From NCBI RefSeq assembly GCF_000417875.1, contig NW_006920885.1, forward strand, positions 358,501-422,500: a stretch of DNA of 64,000 bases, read 5' to 3'. How positions within the stretch are numbered: position 1 is the stretch's first letter; each line of letters opens with the position of its first letter. A program made the translations under genes and the position numbers. Below the pieces are notes generated by a model. That model searched no databases. It was given only the letters and a program-made list of their open reading frames with translations, and was not told the origin of the DNA. The DNA is from Pseudozyma flocculosa PF-1 (lineage: Eukaryota; Basidiomycota; Ustilaginomycetes; Ustilaginales; Ustilaginaceae). This document shows positions 44,291 through 56,627 of this stretch, piece after piece.

Positions 44291-47200
44291 CGTGCAAGGC
44301 TGGTGGTGGTGGTGTGTGTATATCAACGATGAGCCTGCTCGATGGATCTTGAGGGGGGAGAGGGTTAGTGTAGGGCTAGATGTTTGGGAGGTGGGAGACG
44401 AAAGGGGAAGGCGGAGACGGAAGCGCTGAGGTTCGGAGCTGTTGCTTTTGTAGGGCCATTGGGATCAAGGGTGGCGGAGGCAGCGTCGCGCGCACGAGGG
44501 CAAGCACGGGGGGGTGCCCGGTCAGCAGGTAGGTGGCTAGGGGCGAGCGGCGTGATGGTGGTCGAGGGACCCTGGTGAGCGAGCTGAATGAGGAAGGCTG
44601 ATCGGGCACAGGCAGGGATGCTGGGGGATGTCGAGGAGCGTGCGGCATCGTGATGGCGAGCGAGGGGCAGAAGAAAACTGGGGTGTCACCGGCGGTAGAA
44701 GAGAGAATCAGCAGCATGAAAGCGGCGGCGGCGGCGGCGGCGGTGGTGAGGAAGCAAGTGAAGCAGCAAGCGGAGCTGTACCACGGCAGATCATCCGGAA
44801 GCAAGGCAAAGCAAGGCAAGGCAAGGCAAGGCAAGGCAAGCCAAGGTTGGGTGCGTGAGTGTCGGCCGGTCAGTCGGGCGGGCGGGCGAGATGTCGCGCC
44901 CGTAGGTGGTGGTGTTGAGGGCCAGGCCAGGCCAAAGCAACCATGCAGAGGCATGCAGGCAGGGTGCGGATTCAGGGTTCTTGAACTTCCTCCCCCCCAC
45001 TTGGAGCTCTCCCGCCAGCCGGCCAGCCAGCCAGCGGGCTGCTGCTGCAGCTGCTTGCTCGCTCGCGCAGACCGACAGGCACCGGACCGACCCGAAGATC
45101 CGCGATTCCGGGCTTTGAAAAGTGGAGCCCGCCAGGCCAAAACAAGGGTGGCCACCGAGCACCCTCGTTTGGGTCGATGCGTTCGATGCCAGAGAGCGGC
45201 GAGTTCAGCTCGAGTGACAGCCGTAACTGGTGTGGAAAGCGTGTCGGAGCTGGGCCGACGCCTGCGAGTTGATGGTCAGGAAAAGGGAATAGGAGCAGGC
45301 TAGGCTAGGCTGGTGGGTGATCTGCGCAGGGCCGTCGATGCCATGCCGTGCCAAGTGTTGACTGAGAGGCCAACGCTAGCCTACCCTGACTAGCCTCTTT
45401 GTTCCACGCGCCGCCATCACCTGTCCCGTCCATCTGTCCATCACTTCGGCCCTTGGCCGTCGTCGCCCTCGCCCTCGGCCGGAAGGATCCCATCCGCCTC
45501 TCGTCTCCCACGTTCCTGGATCGCTACCTAGCACGCCCGCTCGCCCGCCATTCCTCCTGCTGTTGCACAGCGACCGTCCGCACGCTCCCACGATGCTCAT
45601 CGGGGATGCTTACATCACAAAGGCGAGTAGTGGCACTACACATGGCTAGCGAGCAAAGATATAGGGGCCGCCACCAGGCATCGGCGGTCGCGATCGACCG
45701 CGATGTCCAGCCGCTCACACGACTATCATTGTGCTCAGACCGGACCGATGTGCTGCGCTCTCGCCGTGAACGAAATAATGAGCATGTCAGGGGGACCGGC
45801 CCACCTGTCTTGGCCGATTGCATCGATACGGATGTACAGAGACTCTTTTTTGGCCAGCGGGAAAGCATCGCGACATGGTAAGACTCGCCGATAGACGCAG
45901 GGGCGCCTGCCTGCATCCAGCACAGCAGCAGCAGCGGTAAAAGCAGGAGTACATAGATAGAGTACATGACCGTAGACTCGCGCAGCAGCGGTACCGCTAG
46001 CAGGTGTAGATACGCGTACCCCGAATTCGCCCCTGCTTTCACGCAATGATCAAGTCGCTATCGATGATGGCGGCGGTGATGGCTCATCAGCACAGCCATG
46101 ACCGCCCGCCAGCCACGGCGTGCCTGCGTCTGAGTGATCGGGGTGGCGGCGAGTTCTCGACCGCGGCCAGCCACTTCGAACCTTGACCTTGGCATTGAGA
46201 TAGAGCTTGTGCGCAGCAGTGTGACAGTCGGTGCATCTACACCTGCCCGCTGTTCCCGGCCGAGTCGGCATGGCAGCTAGGTACGAGAAGCAGGAAGCTG
46301 CTTGATGCCCGCTCGTAAAGTGGGCCCCTCGAAACCTGATCCGGCGAGCATATCGGACATTGAAACGACGAGCAGCTCGCTGCACCGGCGAATCTGTTCC
46401 CTGATTCACCTGAGCTGTCCGCGACCTAGCCACGGTACCGGCCTTCCTCTTGAGTGCCGCTTGCGTTGCCGCACAGCGAACGGTGGAGATGCTCGTCCGG
46501 CCAGAGTGTCGAGACCGATGCGGCCAAACAACGAGAAAGAGGTTGGGGAGGGGGGGGACATTCGAGGGGCAGGCGTGGCGGACGGCTCTCGAATCCAGGG
46601 TCTGCCTCGGGCTTGAGCGGGGGGGCTGGCTGGCTGGTTGGCTGTGGGTCGCCGATCCCGTGGATGGTTCCTGGCTGTGGAATCGGCTCGACTGGCAAGC
46701 GAGCTGTCCAGACCCTAGGCCAAGCCTGGCCCTGGGTCCGAGCCGACGTCGACGAGGGCCATACAGCCACGCAGAGACACGAGCTGGCGTGTGAGAAGCG
46801 CGCGGCCCTGGCCCCGTTCCTGTCCCTGCCCTCGAAATCGAACTTCGGTCGGCTGTTCCTCGTCTATATCACATGGATGGATCCCCCGCCAGCTTCTCGC
46901 TCTCGAGAGCATCTCGAGTCGTGGCCATCACCATGACAATGCACGCCCGCCCGATCGATCGAGGGAAAGAGGCGTGGCTGACGTGCAGGCTGGGTCATCG
47001 GGTCATCCCTGTTTGGTTGGTGGCTGGCTGGCTGACCTGACCCGGCGAACCTGGCCTGTTGATGCATCGTCTACCGGTGACGCTCCTCAGCATGGGCCGA
47101 CAGAGTCACAGAGTCACAGGTCGGATCGTGCGTGCGGGGACTGACTGCAGGCGTGGCTTCCCGCAATGAAACGGGGACAAGGGAAGAGGTGCCGGGGAAG

Positions 47201-48582
47201 CGCGGCGGCCACCTCGAGGGTCAACGGAGAGAGCGAGGGGGGCCGCCACGGCCAAACTCCGTCCCCGACGAGATTTTCGTCGTTCTGATTGATCGCCCAT
47301 CCATGGCCCCTCGTTTTGCTTTCATATCCCGCGCTGACCGTCGTCGCCATCGTCTCTGTCCTACGTCGAGGCAGGGGCGTGTTTTCCCCCGCGGCTCACG
47401 GGTCAAATAGACCGGGACGATCATCGACGATCAACGGCCCGCTTGCAGTGGTAAGTAGGTAGCTGGTGGAGGGCGGAGCCGACCATCGCGAGGCCGCCAA
47501 CGGTTGCCGCAGCCCCTATCCGTCCGCTTCGGATACGAGGTGACACCCTCAATCCCAAGTCGCCTCGTTCTTTGACCCACGATGGCATCGCAACGGATAC
47601 CGGTATAGGGGGCCATGGCCGGCCCAGGATGAAGGTTCGTCGGGTCTTGATGGTGTGCATGGTGGTGGGAACAAGTCGACACCCCCGTTTTGCCTCCACC
47701 GCGTACCGGCGCCTCCTCCTCCGACATCCGTGAGTGGGTTTCGCCGCTTGCATCCGGCATCGATCCATACGGCCCCGTTCCCTCATCCCCCACGTCGAGT
47801 GATGGGCACCCGTCGTCGGGCTAACGGAACGGATTCGAGGGTCGCTGCTGCCGTCTCGTATCGGCAGGGCGATGGCGATGCCACAGCTCGCATGCCGTAC
47901 CCACGATGCGCCGCGTACACCGACAGATCCCCCGTCGATCGACAAAGATGGCCCCGCTCAACGCAGAGTCGCGGCTCGTCTGTGTTTCAGATGGAACGAT
48001 CGTCGTACTGTATTCCGTACCGGCCTGCTCGCATGGCCTGGGCAATGGCCTCTAGACGACGGGCCGACTCGCCGGGGCGCAAAAACGTCTTCAGCCCAGC
48101 CGGCGCCGGATCCGCTTTGAGTCCCCAGCCTCGAATGGTAGGCCAGCGGTGGCAGTCTTGAAATGCCAAGGGAACAGAAGGTTTTCCCTGACATCTGCCA
48201 TCAGCGAGCCAACAGAACTCAGCAGCTGGCCTCTCTGTTGTCCCAGCTCGTGGGAACCCTCGGACTACGTAGAATGCCTTTCGAAAAGCGGGACGGTCGG
48301 AAGCCATGGCACGGATGAGGCCGTTCCGCGATCCCAGGACAAAGCGGGGACGCAAATCCCCCCGCCGTGTCCGTCGGATCTCGTCGTGGTATCGGGATGC
48401 GGTTAGCACGGTACAAAAGAGAGCTGCGGCGAGAGCGGCACATCCTCTCCCATCTCTGTTCTTGGGGTATCGCTGCCCCGAGCAGCGGGGAGGCGGAGCG
48501 CCATCGGCCTGTCAGCCTCGACCTTCGGAGGTGAGGCCGGGATGGCGCATGGATCTGAACGGAGAGAAGAGTCTTTCCCAGC
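44291..48582. other. 4.3-kb gene-poor stretch
   Basis: It lies between the DPBB start and the phospholipase C stop, both on minus. It includes the DPBB promoter. GGCAA units repeat about six times at 44808-44846, GGCTA units occur near 45297-45310, and GGCTG words near 46625-46645 and 47020-47036. Around 45590-46060 the base composition is visibly less GC-rich. Open frames reach 174 codons but overlap one another on both strands, start without context and lack any domain. I cannot exclude an intron-rich small gene or a non-coding RNA. Confidence 0.5.
44804..44846. repeat. GGCAA tandem array
   Basis: About six to eight imperfect copies of a five-base GGCAA unit, related in form to the GGCCA arrays. 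It lies about 520 bp upstream of the DPBB gene start. Confidence 0.9.
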
Positions 48583-51500
48583 TCATCTTGGCGTTCCAGC
48601 GTCGGGGCTCGACTTTGCCCCCGTCTTGCTACCGACGACGCCGACGAAGCGGATGCGGCTGTGGATGAACAGCGTCGAAAAGAGGAACTGCGACAGCTCG
48701 GCGCCGTAGAGGGGCAGGTGGCGGTAGCCCTGCTGCAGCGAGCCCACCGAGACGGCATAGGCGGAGATGCAGTCGCCATCGATGCTGCTCATGCTGCTCG
48801 TGTCGCTGGTGGCGTCGGACCCGCTCAGATCCTCGTCGTACACCTCGAAGCGCAGGAAGCACAGGTCCAGCAGACCTCGGCTCAGCTTCTGCACGCCGCC
48901 CTCGGCCCCGATCGCATCGAGGTCCAGGTTGGCGCCCGCAGGAAGCTCCAGCTGGACACTCATGCTCGTGTTCCAGCGTGGGCTAAAGCCGTTGCCCTTG
49001 ACCACGGGCGTGCGCAGGCGGGTGCTCGACGGCTTGGGCACCATGCTGGCCTCGGCACTGCCCGAGCCGGCTGACGGCACCGAGCCTCTGCTGCTCTGGC
49101 CTGGCCTGTCCGCGTCCTGGACGGTGGACGTGCGTCCCGTGGAGGGCAGTGGAACCGATGCGCTCGTCGGCGACTTGAGGAGCCCACCGGGCAGAGCAGG
49201 TGCGTTGCTCGACACCGCCGCTGCAAAGTGCTGCAGATCGACCGGGTCATCCTCGGGCCCTGATGGAGTCATCGGAAGTGGCGACTCGACGGTGGGCAGA
49301 CCCGGTTCTAACGGCAAGCTGCTGCTCCGCGGCGGGCCCTTCTTGGCCTCCCTTGACGACACCTTGGCCAGCCCATTCTCCCCAAAAGCGACCGTGGCGA
49401 TCGAGGCTTCCGCGCTGGCTTCGCGCACGAAGCTCGGGGGTTGCCGCCCCCAGCACTCGGGTACCATGATGGAGACCGAGACGAACGGGTCGATGGGCTC
49501 GCGATCGTCGCTCTCCTTTTCCTTGGCCGTGTCCCTGCCCTTCCTGGGCAGCTGCTGGGCCGAGATAATCTCGAGGTCGATGCAGAAGCGGAGCCGCTGC
49601 CCAGACGAGGACTTGGCCTGCTCCTTGATCCGCAGCGCGGGCGGTTTGAGCACGTAGCCGCAGCGGCCGTTGCGCGCAAACATGGCCTGGTTGAGCTCGA
49701 AACCCAGGTCCATCGTCTGCCAGTTGAGCGCCACCAGCTGGCAGCCGGCCGCCCACATGTCGAGCGGCGAAAAGTTGCGGCTTGCGTGCAGGCGGGCGAA
49801 GCTGCTCATTGACGGGTAGATGCGCGTCAGGTGCGAGCGGTTGTGCTTGATCAGCGCATCGCGCGTCACGGCGTCGCGGATGAACTTGAGCGCCGTCTTC
49901 TCCGAAAGCGAGATCATGTGCTCGGTTGCGTAGACCTCCTTCTTGTTGAAGCCGCGGCACTTGACGCCGACCGTGTACACCAGCAGCGCGGCCAGCGAGG
50001 CCGACATGAGCACCTTGGTGACGGGCTTGGCTTTGTCGGCACTGATCGCGGCTTCGGCAACGCCGTCTGGTTTGCGCGATCGCCTCTTGGTGACCCTCCG
50101 CACGAGATCTCGCGCACTCGAGAGCAGCGCGTCGCTGTCGGACTCGGTCGCGTCGGTCGTCGTCGTTGCCGGTTGCGCTTCGACGACGACGGCCGGCTCT
50201 TCAGCTGCGGGCGAGCGCGCCTGCTTGAGCATGTCCGGCCGGCCTTCTGCCAGATACAGGTTCTTGGCCTGGCGGAAACCGTCATCGCATCGGGCGAAAG
50301 AGAATGAGAATCAGTCTCGACCCCGCGCACGTTGCAAGCGTCCAGCGTCACGACAGCGGCTCGAGTCTCATCGCCCGTGCTCACCTTGACGAGGATCTTG
50401 TACTTCAGCGCCTCTGGACATGGCAGCTCCGTGCTCGTCGGGCTGTGGCACTCGTCATCGAGCTTCTCGGACAAGAGGCGGTCGCCGAGCGTGTCGCGCA
50501 GGATCTTGGCCATCACCTCTTGCTGAGACACGTCCGTATGAACCTCGAGCGAGAGGATGACCGGGTAGGGCGATGTGACAAACGCATACCGCCCGATCGC
50601 CGCGATCACATCGGCAAAGGGGACCTTGCTGGTGAGAGTCCGGCCGTGGGTGATCTGTGGAGTGTTGTTCGGACCGTCCCAGCAGTCGACTGTTGATTGC
50701 GCCACACGCCAGACGATCGCCAGCACGGGGATCCAAAGTCAGTACTGCATCGACTGACGGGCACTGATGGCGCTGCGGCTCGACGACTCACGCTCCACGC
50801 TCCTTGCGCCCTGCAGCAGCGCTCGGATGTAGCCTTCGACGGTGCTGTCGCCCTTCCACTGCCCGCCGACCAGGTACGTGTTGTGGCTGGAGCTGATGTA
50901 GTAGTCGCTCAGCGGCCTCGTCATGTCCTGCGTCACTGCTGATCTGCGGAAGTTGACTGGTAGCTTGCGGCAGTCGGCTTCGCTGGCGCCCGCCGCGAGC
51001 AGCTCCTCTGCTGTCTCGGCCTGGGCCCGGAGCGGTGGGTCGGACTGGCCGCCCGCAGTTCCCAGACCGGACGCCGAAACCGAAGGTCGGAGGGGCGGAC
51101 GGCTTGGAGTGCGCTCCGCCTCGTCGTTGGCCTGCTTTGACTGCTCGGGGAGATCTGTTCCGGTCTGGCGTGTTGCATCCGTCTGCGAGAGGGCCGTGGA
51201 CCTGCAGTCGGTCACCCTCGTCTGTCCTGCGCTTCCCGGACAAGACGGCACAGGTGCCTGATCCAGCAGCGGCGGGTTGTCTGACGATGTGATGAAGTCC
51301 AGGAACCCGAGGTAGCCCACGATCCGACCTTGGCTTGGCGTATCGGAGCTGCATTGCGAGTAGCGTGCAAAGATCTCGCGCAGCTCATCATCGCCGAGGA
51401 CGGGGAACTTTCCGGGCGGGAACCATGACCAGGGCAGAAAGGGGGTCAGCTCGCCAGATTTCGCACGTGCCGCTTCGAGCGGCCGATGCTGGATGGCTCA

Positions 51501-53262
51501 CCTTTTGCTCCTCGACGAGGAACCTCGCGAATGCCGCCTGACTCAAGCCGCGCGTACTCAGGCTTCCAGGCAAGACGCGCGGCGGACCTTCCGTCGTTGT
51601 GGTCCGCGCTTGAGGGGTCGCCTCCCCAGCTGGGCTGTCCGTCATCGCCGCCATGCCGACCGCTCCGGTGGCACTCAGGTCAATGTCTGCTAGTCGGAGG
51701 AAGATGGCTTCGAGGTCGACACGGCGCTTGAGGAGGCGGACGAAGATCTGAAAGTCCTCAAAGTCGAGGTAGCCTCTCTTCCTCCAGTCTGCCGTTTCAA
51801 AACAGGTGCGCAGGTTGGATCGGCTGTTCTCGATGCCCAGCTTGCGGCACAGCTTCTGTACCTCGTTTAGGGAGAGCCTCTCGTCCTTCTTCTCGTCGGC
51901 ATCTCTCCAGTGGTGCTTGAGCCAGAGGTTCCTGCGCGCCTCGGAGCTGCCGGCCGCGCCGACTCCTTGCATGATCTCCTTTCGCAGGGTCTGGAGGTGC
52001 AGCAGGCTGGATCGCCAGCGCTCGACCGAGGCGTCGCTAAGCGCAATCACATGGAGTGCCTTGTAGATGCCGCCGGCCTGGTAGATGACGGTGATCCATC
52101 GCGACTCGTGGATCGAGGAGATGTTGAGTGAAGTGCGGTACGACGCCGCCGACGACGCAAAGCGCACCTCTCGTAACGTCTCGAGGTTCACTGCGGGGCG
52201 GGATCAGATGTTTCAAGACAGTGTTCGATAGGCAAGGCGGCCAGACTCTGGTCAGAACATCGACCCATCCGGCGCCGGCCGATGTTACCGGATCCGCTCA
52301 CCCTTGTTGTCCCTCTTGCTCTCCCAGGTGATCTGGCCGCGATCGGCATCTAGGTGAAAGGTCCTCTGCTTGACCTTCTTTTGCGTGACTTTGAGCATGG
52401 GCTCACCTCCTGGCAAAAGGAGGCCACCAGGGCTGGCAGAGGCGGCATCCGTGGCCGAGAGCGAGTCGGACGACGACTGGACCGACTCGTTTGTGCGCAC
52501 CCTTGCCAGAGCCTCTGATTCGCCGAAAAGCGCTGCCGAGCTGGCCGACTTTGGGCTGGTGGGCGCGGCCCTCTGTAGACTGGCGCCGTCGGGTGCACCG
52601 GACCGACTGCGCGCGTCTGTGCGGTCTTGGGACGGAGACGCCGCGGCAACGTCGCGCCTGATCGGGCCGAGGCTGGATGGGTCCGGCTTGGCAGAAGCGC
52701 CGTCGCTAACGGAGCGCATCCGTTTGAATGTCTCGCTGGCCCTCCGCCGATGGCTCAGACGCTCTTGCAGCGTGGAGACGCCCTGACCAAGAGACCTCGA
52801 GATACTGATGCTGTGGCGGACCGGCGGTGGCTCCAGGAAGGTGCTTGACGTCGAGGCTGTCAGGCCGGGATCGATGTTGGTCCGCCTTGCCTGGATAGCA
52901 AGAGGTGCAGCATTGGCCGGCTGAGCCGCCACGGCCTTGTCGAGATTGATCGCCCTTTCCGGGGGGTCGCGATGTTCGGATGGGCTCGCGGCAGCGGCGG
53001 CTTGCGCTTGCGGCTGATCTGTCGGGTCGGAGAGCGCTACGGCCTGATGAAAGGAGATGAGGTCTATTGGCATGCTGTGCCGGCGAGGATCCGGCGCGGC
53101 CGAGGATGATGCTGCTGAGTCTTGAGGCGCTGTTTCGGATGGACCCGGAGCGTTTAGGGCCGGATCGTCGAGGCCAGGGTTGGCGCCGGGCCTGTCGTGG
53201 GACAGGAGAGATTTGAGCCACGTCTTGACAGAGCGGTGTGCGCCGTCGTTTGGCGAGGCCAT
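48583..53262 (-). CDS. PLC1: Phosphoinositide-specific phospholipase C, delta type
   Basis: Hydrolyses PIP2 to IP3 and diacylglycerol at the plasma membrane. Exons 53262-52302, 52190-51502, 51407-50792, 50689-50385 and 50268-48583 give 1418 residues. About 290 disordered residues precede a PH-like domain ([32 protein letters not shown]). EF-hand-like helices follow ([36 protein letters not shown]). The X domain has [20 protein letters not shown] (first catalytic His) and [20 protein letters not shown] (second His), joined by splicing at [18 protein letters not shown] is spliced to AKNLYLAEG before the Y domain, which has [20 protein letters not shown] and [15 protein letters not shown]2 domain with a ~170-residue Ser/Pro insert ends the protein. 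The X/Y linker is short. Confidence 0.95.
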
Positions 53263-53978
53263 GGTCGCGGATGTGGTCGACGTCTGAAGAGCAAAGGCGA
53301 GGAGCAGAGTCTAGGATGGAGTCCAGGGTGTCGTGGCTTTGCTGCTTTGTGTCGAGACGGGCAGGCGGATGGCGTGGAGTGGCTTCGACGGCGAGTGGGT
53401 CGAGGGCGAGGAAGCGCGGACCATGTCGGCCAGCCCTTTCTAGAAGCTATAGAGGGTTACAGCCCGGATAGCCAGGAGTAGGGTGATTGGCAAGGGGCGA
53501 GCAGGTCCGAGTCCGTGCGTGAGAGTGATGTCAGGTGCGGCGCAACGAGGGGGAACCAGGCAAGCTAAGAAGGGAGGAGGCCACCGTCGGGGCTGTGTGC
53601 GGGCGGCATGGTCCGAGCGAAAAGCAACGGCCGCGGCGGCCGCGGCGGCACACGGCATGCACCTAGTTACCTGCCTGCAGCTCGTGCCGGTCAAGCATAG
53701 CTGGGCAGCCCAGCTGAAGCGTTCTGCTGTGGGGTGCACTCCACATCGACGCTATGCCAGCCTGAGCCTCGCCCCTCGGAACTCGGGCGCACCCAAACCT
53801 ACTTTTTTTAGGTCGAGCCAGGCGGCCTGGCTGGACTGGCGGGCTGGGCAGAGCGAAAACTTCCAGCCTAGCCCGACCGGGCCACCCTCACCATCATCAC
53901 TACGACCGCCCACGCCCTCTCATATCCACGCCAGCACACGGCGCACGCCCAACGGCCCTACGGCAGACACTTTCAGCC
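53263..53978. promoter_or_regulatory. Divergent promoter, phospholipase C / C2H2 protein
   Basis: 716 bp between starts. A GGCCGCGGC-type run lies at about 53628-53650. The stretch before the plus ATG is C-rich leader. No coding exon is supported. Confidence 0.5.
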
Positions 53979-55083
53979 ATGTTCAAGCGGGTCAACAAGC
54001 TCTCAAAGAAGCGCGAGCAGATGGAGCTCGATGGCGGGCCGGACGACCTTGGCTTCTCGGCATCCACCTACGCCAACATGGACGACGACTCCAGCTCCGG
54101 CGAGGAAGACGACGACGACGACGACGAAGAAGAAGAAGACGAAGAGCAAGACGCGAGCGCATCCGATGACGACCAGAGCTTAGGGAAGAGGAAGAGGGGC
54201 AGCGACGAAGACGGGTCCGACGATGATGAAGGGCAAGAGGGCGGCGACGAGGACCAGGACGAGGATAATGACGGCGAGGATGACGACGACGACGACGACG
54301 AAGAGGAACCCCTGCCCATGACGATCGACGAAGTCTTTGAAGACCCCATCTACATCGACCCGTCGAACCCCATGAAGTCTGGCGTGCACGAACGCAGCTG
54401 CATCGTCTGTCCTGCGGCCAGGCTCAAGAGCGACGAAATGATCGAGGTGCACCTCAAGAGCAAGGTGAGCGCTTACCCTCCGACTCTCCCTGCCTCTGTC
54501 TCACCACTGATCCTCTTGCACTGTCTCGCCTTTGCCTTGATGCCTTCCGCTTGTCACCCACCGGCAGCCCCATCATCGACGCATGGAGCGATTCAAGAAG
54601 TTTGTCGATGCAGAGCTCGTCGACGAAGAGGAACGGGACATTGACCCGCGCGACGCCATCATCGCAATGGACCAGCTCCAGGCCGAGCGCGACGGCGAAA
54701 AGCGCAAACAGGCCGCCGCCGCCGCCGCCGAGGCTGCGCCCGCGAGCAAAGCAAGCGCTTCTGACTCTGCTGCCAAGAAGAAGGTCGACGCAGGCAAGGA
54801 GGCCAAGCAGGTCGAAAAGCACGAGAAGAAGCTGGCAAAGAAGGCGGCTCAGAAGGCGGCCGCCGAGGCTAAACGCGCCGCTGCGGCAGCGTCGGGCGTC
54901 AAGCCCGGCTATCCGACGTCGGCCTCGTCGCCCACAAAGTCGACGGCAAAGAAGCTCAAGAGCGGCGAGGGGAAGAACAAGAAGGACCAGAAGGCGTCCG
55001 GCTCGGACGCTCCATCGAAGTCGAAAGCTGCGTCGCCCAAGAAGGACAAGAAGAAGAAGGAAAAGACAAAGGCGTCCGCGTAG
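53979..55083 (+). CDS. Acidic and lysine-rich protein with a single C2H2 zinc finger, probably nucleolar
   Basis: Exons 53979-54464 and 54568-55083 sum to 333 residues. The N-terminus is basic (MFKRVNKLSKKREQME), then ~90 residues are nearly all Asp/Glu. A conserved-looking block follows: IYIDPSNPMKSGVHERSCIV, with a CIVCPAARLKSDEMIEVHLK finger that is completed after splicing by SKPHHRRMERFKKFV. The C-x2-C pair with spaced histidines looks like a variant C2H2 (matrin/U1-type) finger. The last ~150 residues are Lys/Ala/Glu-rich. Acidic blocks plus Lys-rich tails are usual in ribosome-assembly factors, so a pre-ribosomal or RNA-binding role is likely, but I do not recognise the specific family. 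The divergence partner is phospholipase C. Confidence 0.75.
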
Positions 55084-55204
55084 GACAGCCTCAGCTCGAA
55101 CCGCGATTAACCCTACCACCGCATGTACTTCTAGCAATCTCGCGCCTTTCCCATCTGCCAGACCATTACCTGGACATCAAGCACATCTCTCCGGCCTGCC
55201 CTGC

Positions 55205-56627
55205 TCAGGTGTACCACGTCGGGGCAGGCCAGCCATCCTCTCCCGGGCCGTGGAGGGCATACCTGCCCACCTCTGCCCGCTTGTGCGCGATGGGGTCGTG
55301 GAGCGAGTGGGTGCGCAGGTCGCGCCAGGCCACGTCGAAGCCGTACTTGGCACTGACGGCGCGGGCGCCCGAAAGCTCGTAGATCTGGCTCGTGATCTGG
55401 AGGCCAAAGTCGACAATGTTGACCTTGGCGGCGGCGACGCGCACCGCAAAGTGGGCGCGCTGCTCGGCCGTGACGGCGGTGCGCGGCTCCGTGTGCAGGA
55501 TCGAGGCGGCCTGGTCGACGACCTGCTCGATCTGGGCCTGCGATGCCCACAGCCGCGCCTGCAGATCGCCGTAGCCGATCTGGATGTAGGCCTCGTCGGT
55601 CCCGCGCGAGGCCGGAGAGGGTGTGTAGGGCCAGCCTCGAGTGTTGGCCTTGGTATAGGCCAGCCCGCGCGCCAGGGCGCCCTCGGCGATGCCGAGATAG
55701 AACGAGGTAAAGACCAGCTGCGATAACGAGGGCGTGGTCGGGAAGCGGGAAGCGGATTGAGCACGATGGCGCCACATTGCACTTCCCTCAGCCTGCCGCC
55801 GCGCGACTCACCTGGATCTGAGGCAGGTTAAGGGTGTTGTACGCGCCGAGCGGCACAAACTTCTTGTCGACGTATCCGAGCGCATCGGCCCAGGGCACAA
55901 CGACGTTGTTGATCGAGATGCCGCCGCTCTGGGTGCCGCGCATGCCGAGCGTGTCGACCCACTCGTCGCCGTAGACGATGCCCTCCTGCTTGCTCGGCAC
56001 GGCGGCAAAGACGTGGTTGCCGTCGGCCAGCGTGCCCTCGAGGATGGTGATGTCGCTCACCTTGCTGCCGGTGCTGAACGTCTTTTTGCCGTTAAAGACG
56101 AGCTTGGTCTCGTCGTCGGGGTGCTGGGCCACGCTGAGGTCCGAGTCGCGCGGGTTGACGGCGCCGCCGATGAAGAACCTCTCGCGCGTGATCCACTCGT
56201 CGATGCGCTTGCGCTGCTCGTCGGTGCCCACGAGGGCCGCGGCCCAGAACCAGAGGTAGTGGTAGCCCAGCAGCTGTCCCAGGCTGCCGTCGCCGCGTGC
56301 AATGATGCGGATGACGCGGTAGGCCTCCTTCCAGCCGAGGCCGGCGCCGCCCGCCGACTTGGGACCGAGGAGGGTGACGAGGCCAGAGTCCTTGAGCAGC
56401 TGGACCTGGCGGTAGGGGACGACGTTGCCGCGGTCGCGGATCGCCTCGTCCTGGTGCAGCAGCTCCGAAACCTGCTCGGCGCGCTGGAAAAACTCGTCCG
56501 GCGTCACCGGGTCCGCCTCGAAGTTGGGGTACTTGACGGCCTCCGGGTCGGGCTGGATGCGAGAGGAGCTCTTGGCCGCGACCGGGGTGGCCGCAGCCGG
56601 TGCCGATACGGTCGCTGCAGGGGCCAT
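55205..56627 (-). CDS. SfnB/DszC-like flavin-dependent monooxygenase (acyl-CoA dehydrogenase fold)
   Basis: Exons 56627-55812 and 55717-55205 total 442 residues. The start MAPAATVS follows a presumed leader. The body has the acyl-CoA dehydrogenase fold of the FMN-dependent branch: VTLLGPKSAGGAGLGWKEAY, GDGSLGQLLGYHYLWFWAAA, FFIGGAVNPRDSDL, NGKKTFSTGSKVSDITILEG, DTLGMRGTQSGGISINNVVV and LVFTSFYLGIAEGALARGLA. These match DszC/SfnB-type enzymes, which oxygenate sulfur compounds with reduced flavin, rather than the beta-oxidation dehydrogenases, which have a catalytic Glu in a different setting. Substrate is unknown; an organosulfur or similar small molecule is an inference. A matching flavin reductase is not seen nearby. 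No peroxisomal SKL-type ending is present (it ends TWYT). The 121-bp gap to the C2H2 gene is convergent. Confidence 0.85.

Noticed and set aside
48219..48779. Minus-strand frame of 186 codons overlapping the phospholipase C end
   Set aside because: It is a shifted frame of the C2 domain plus downstream sequence, Ser/Arg-rich and without its own features.
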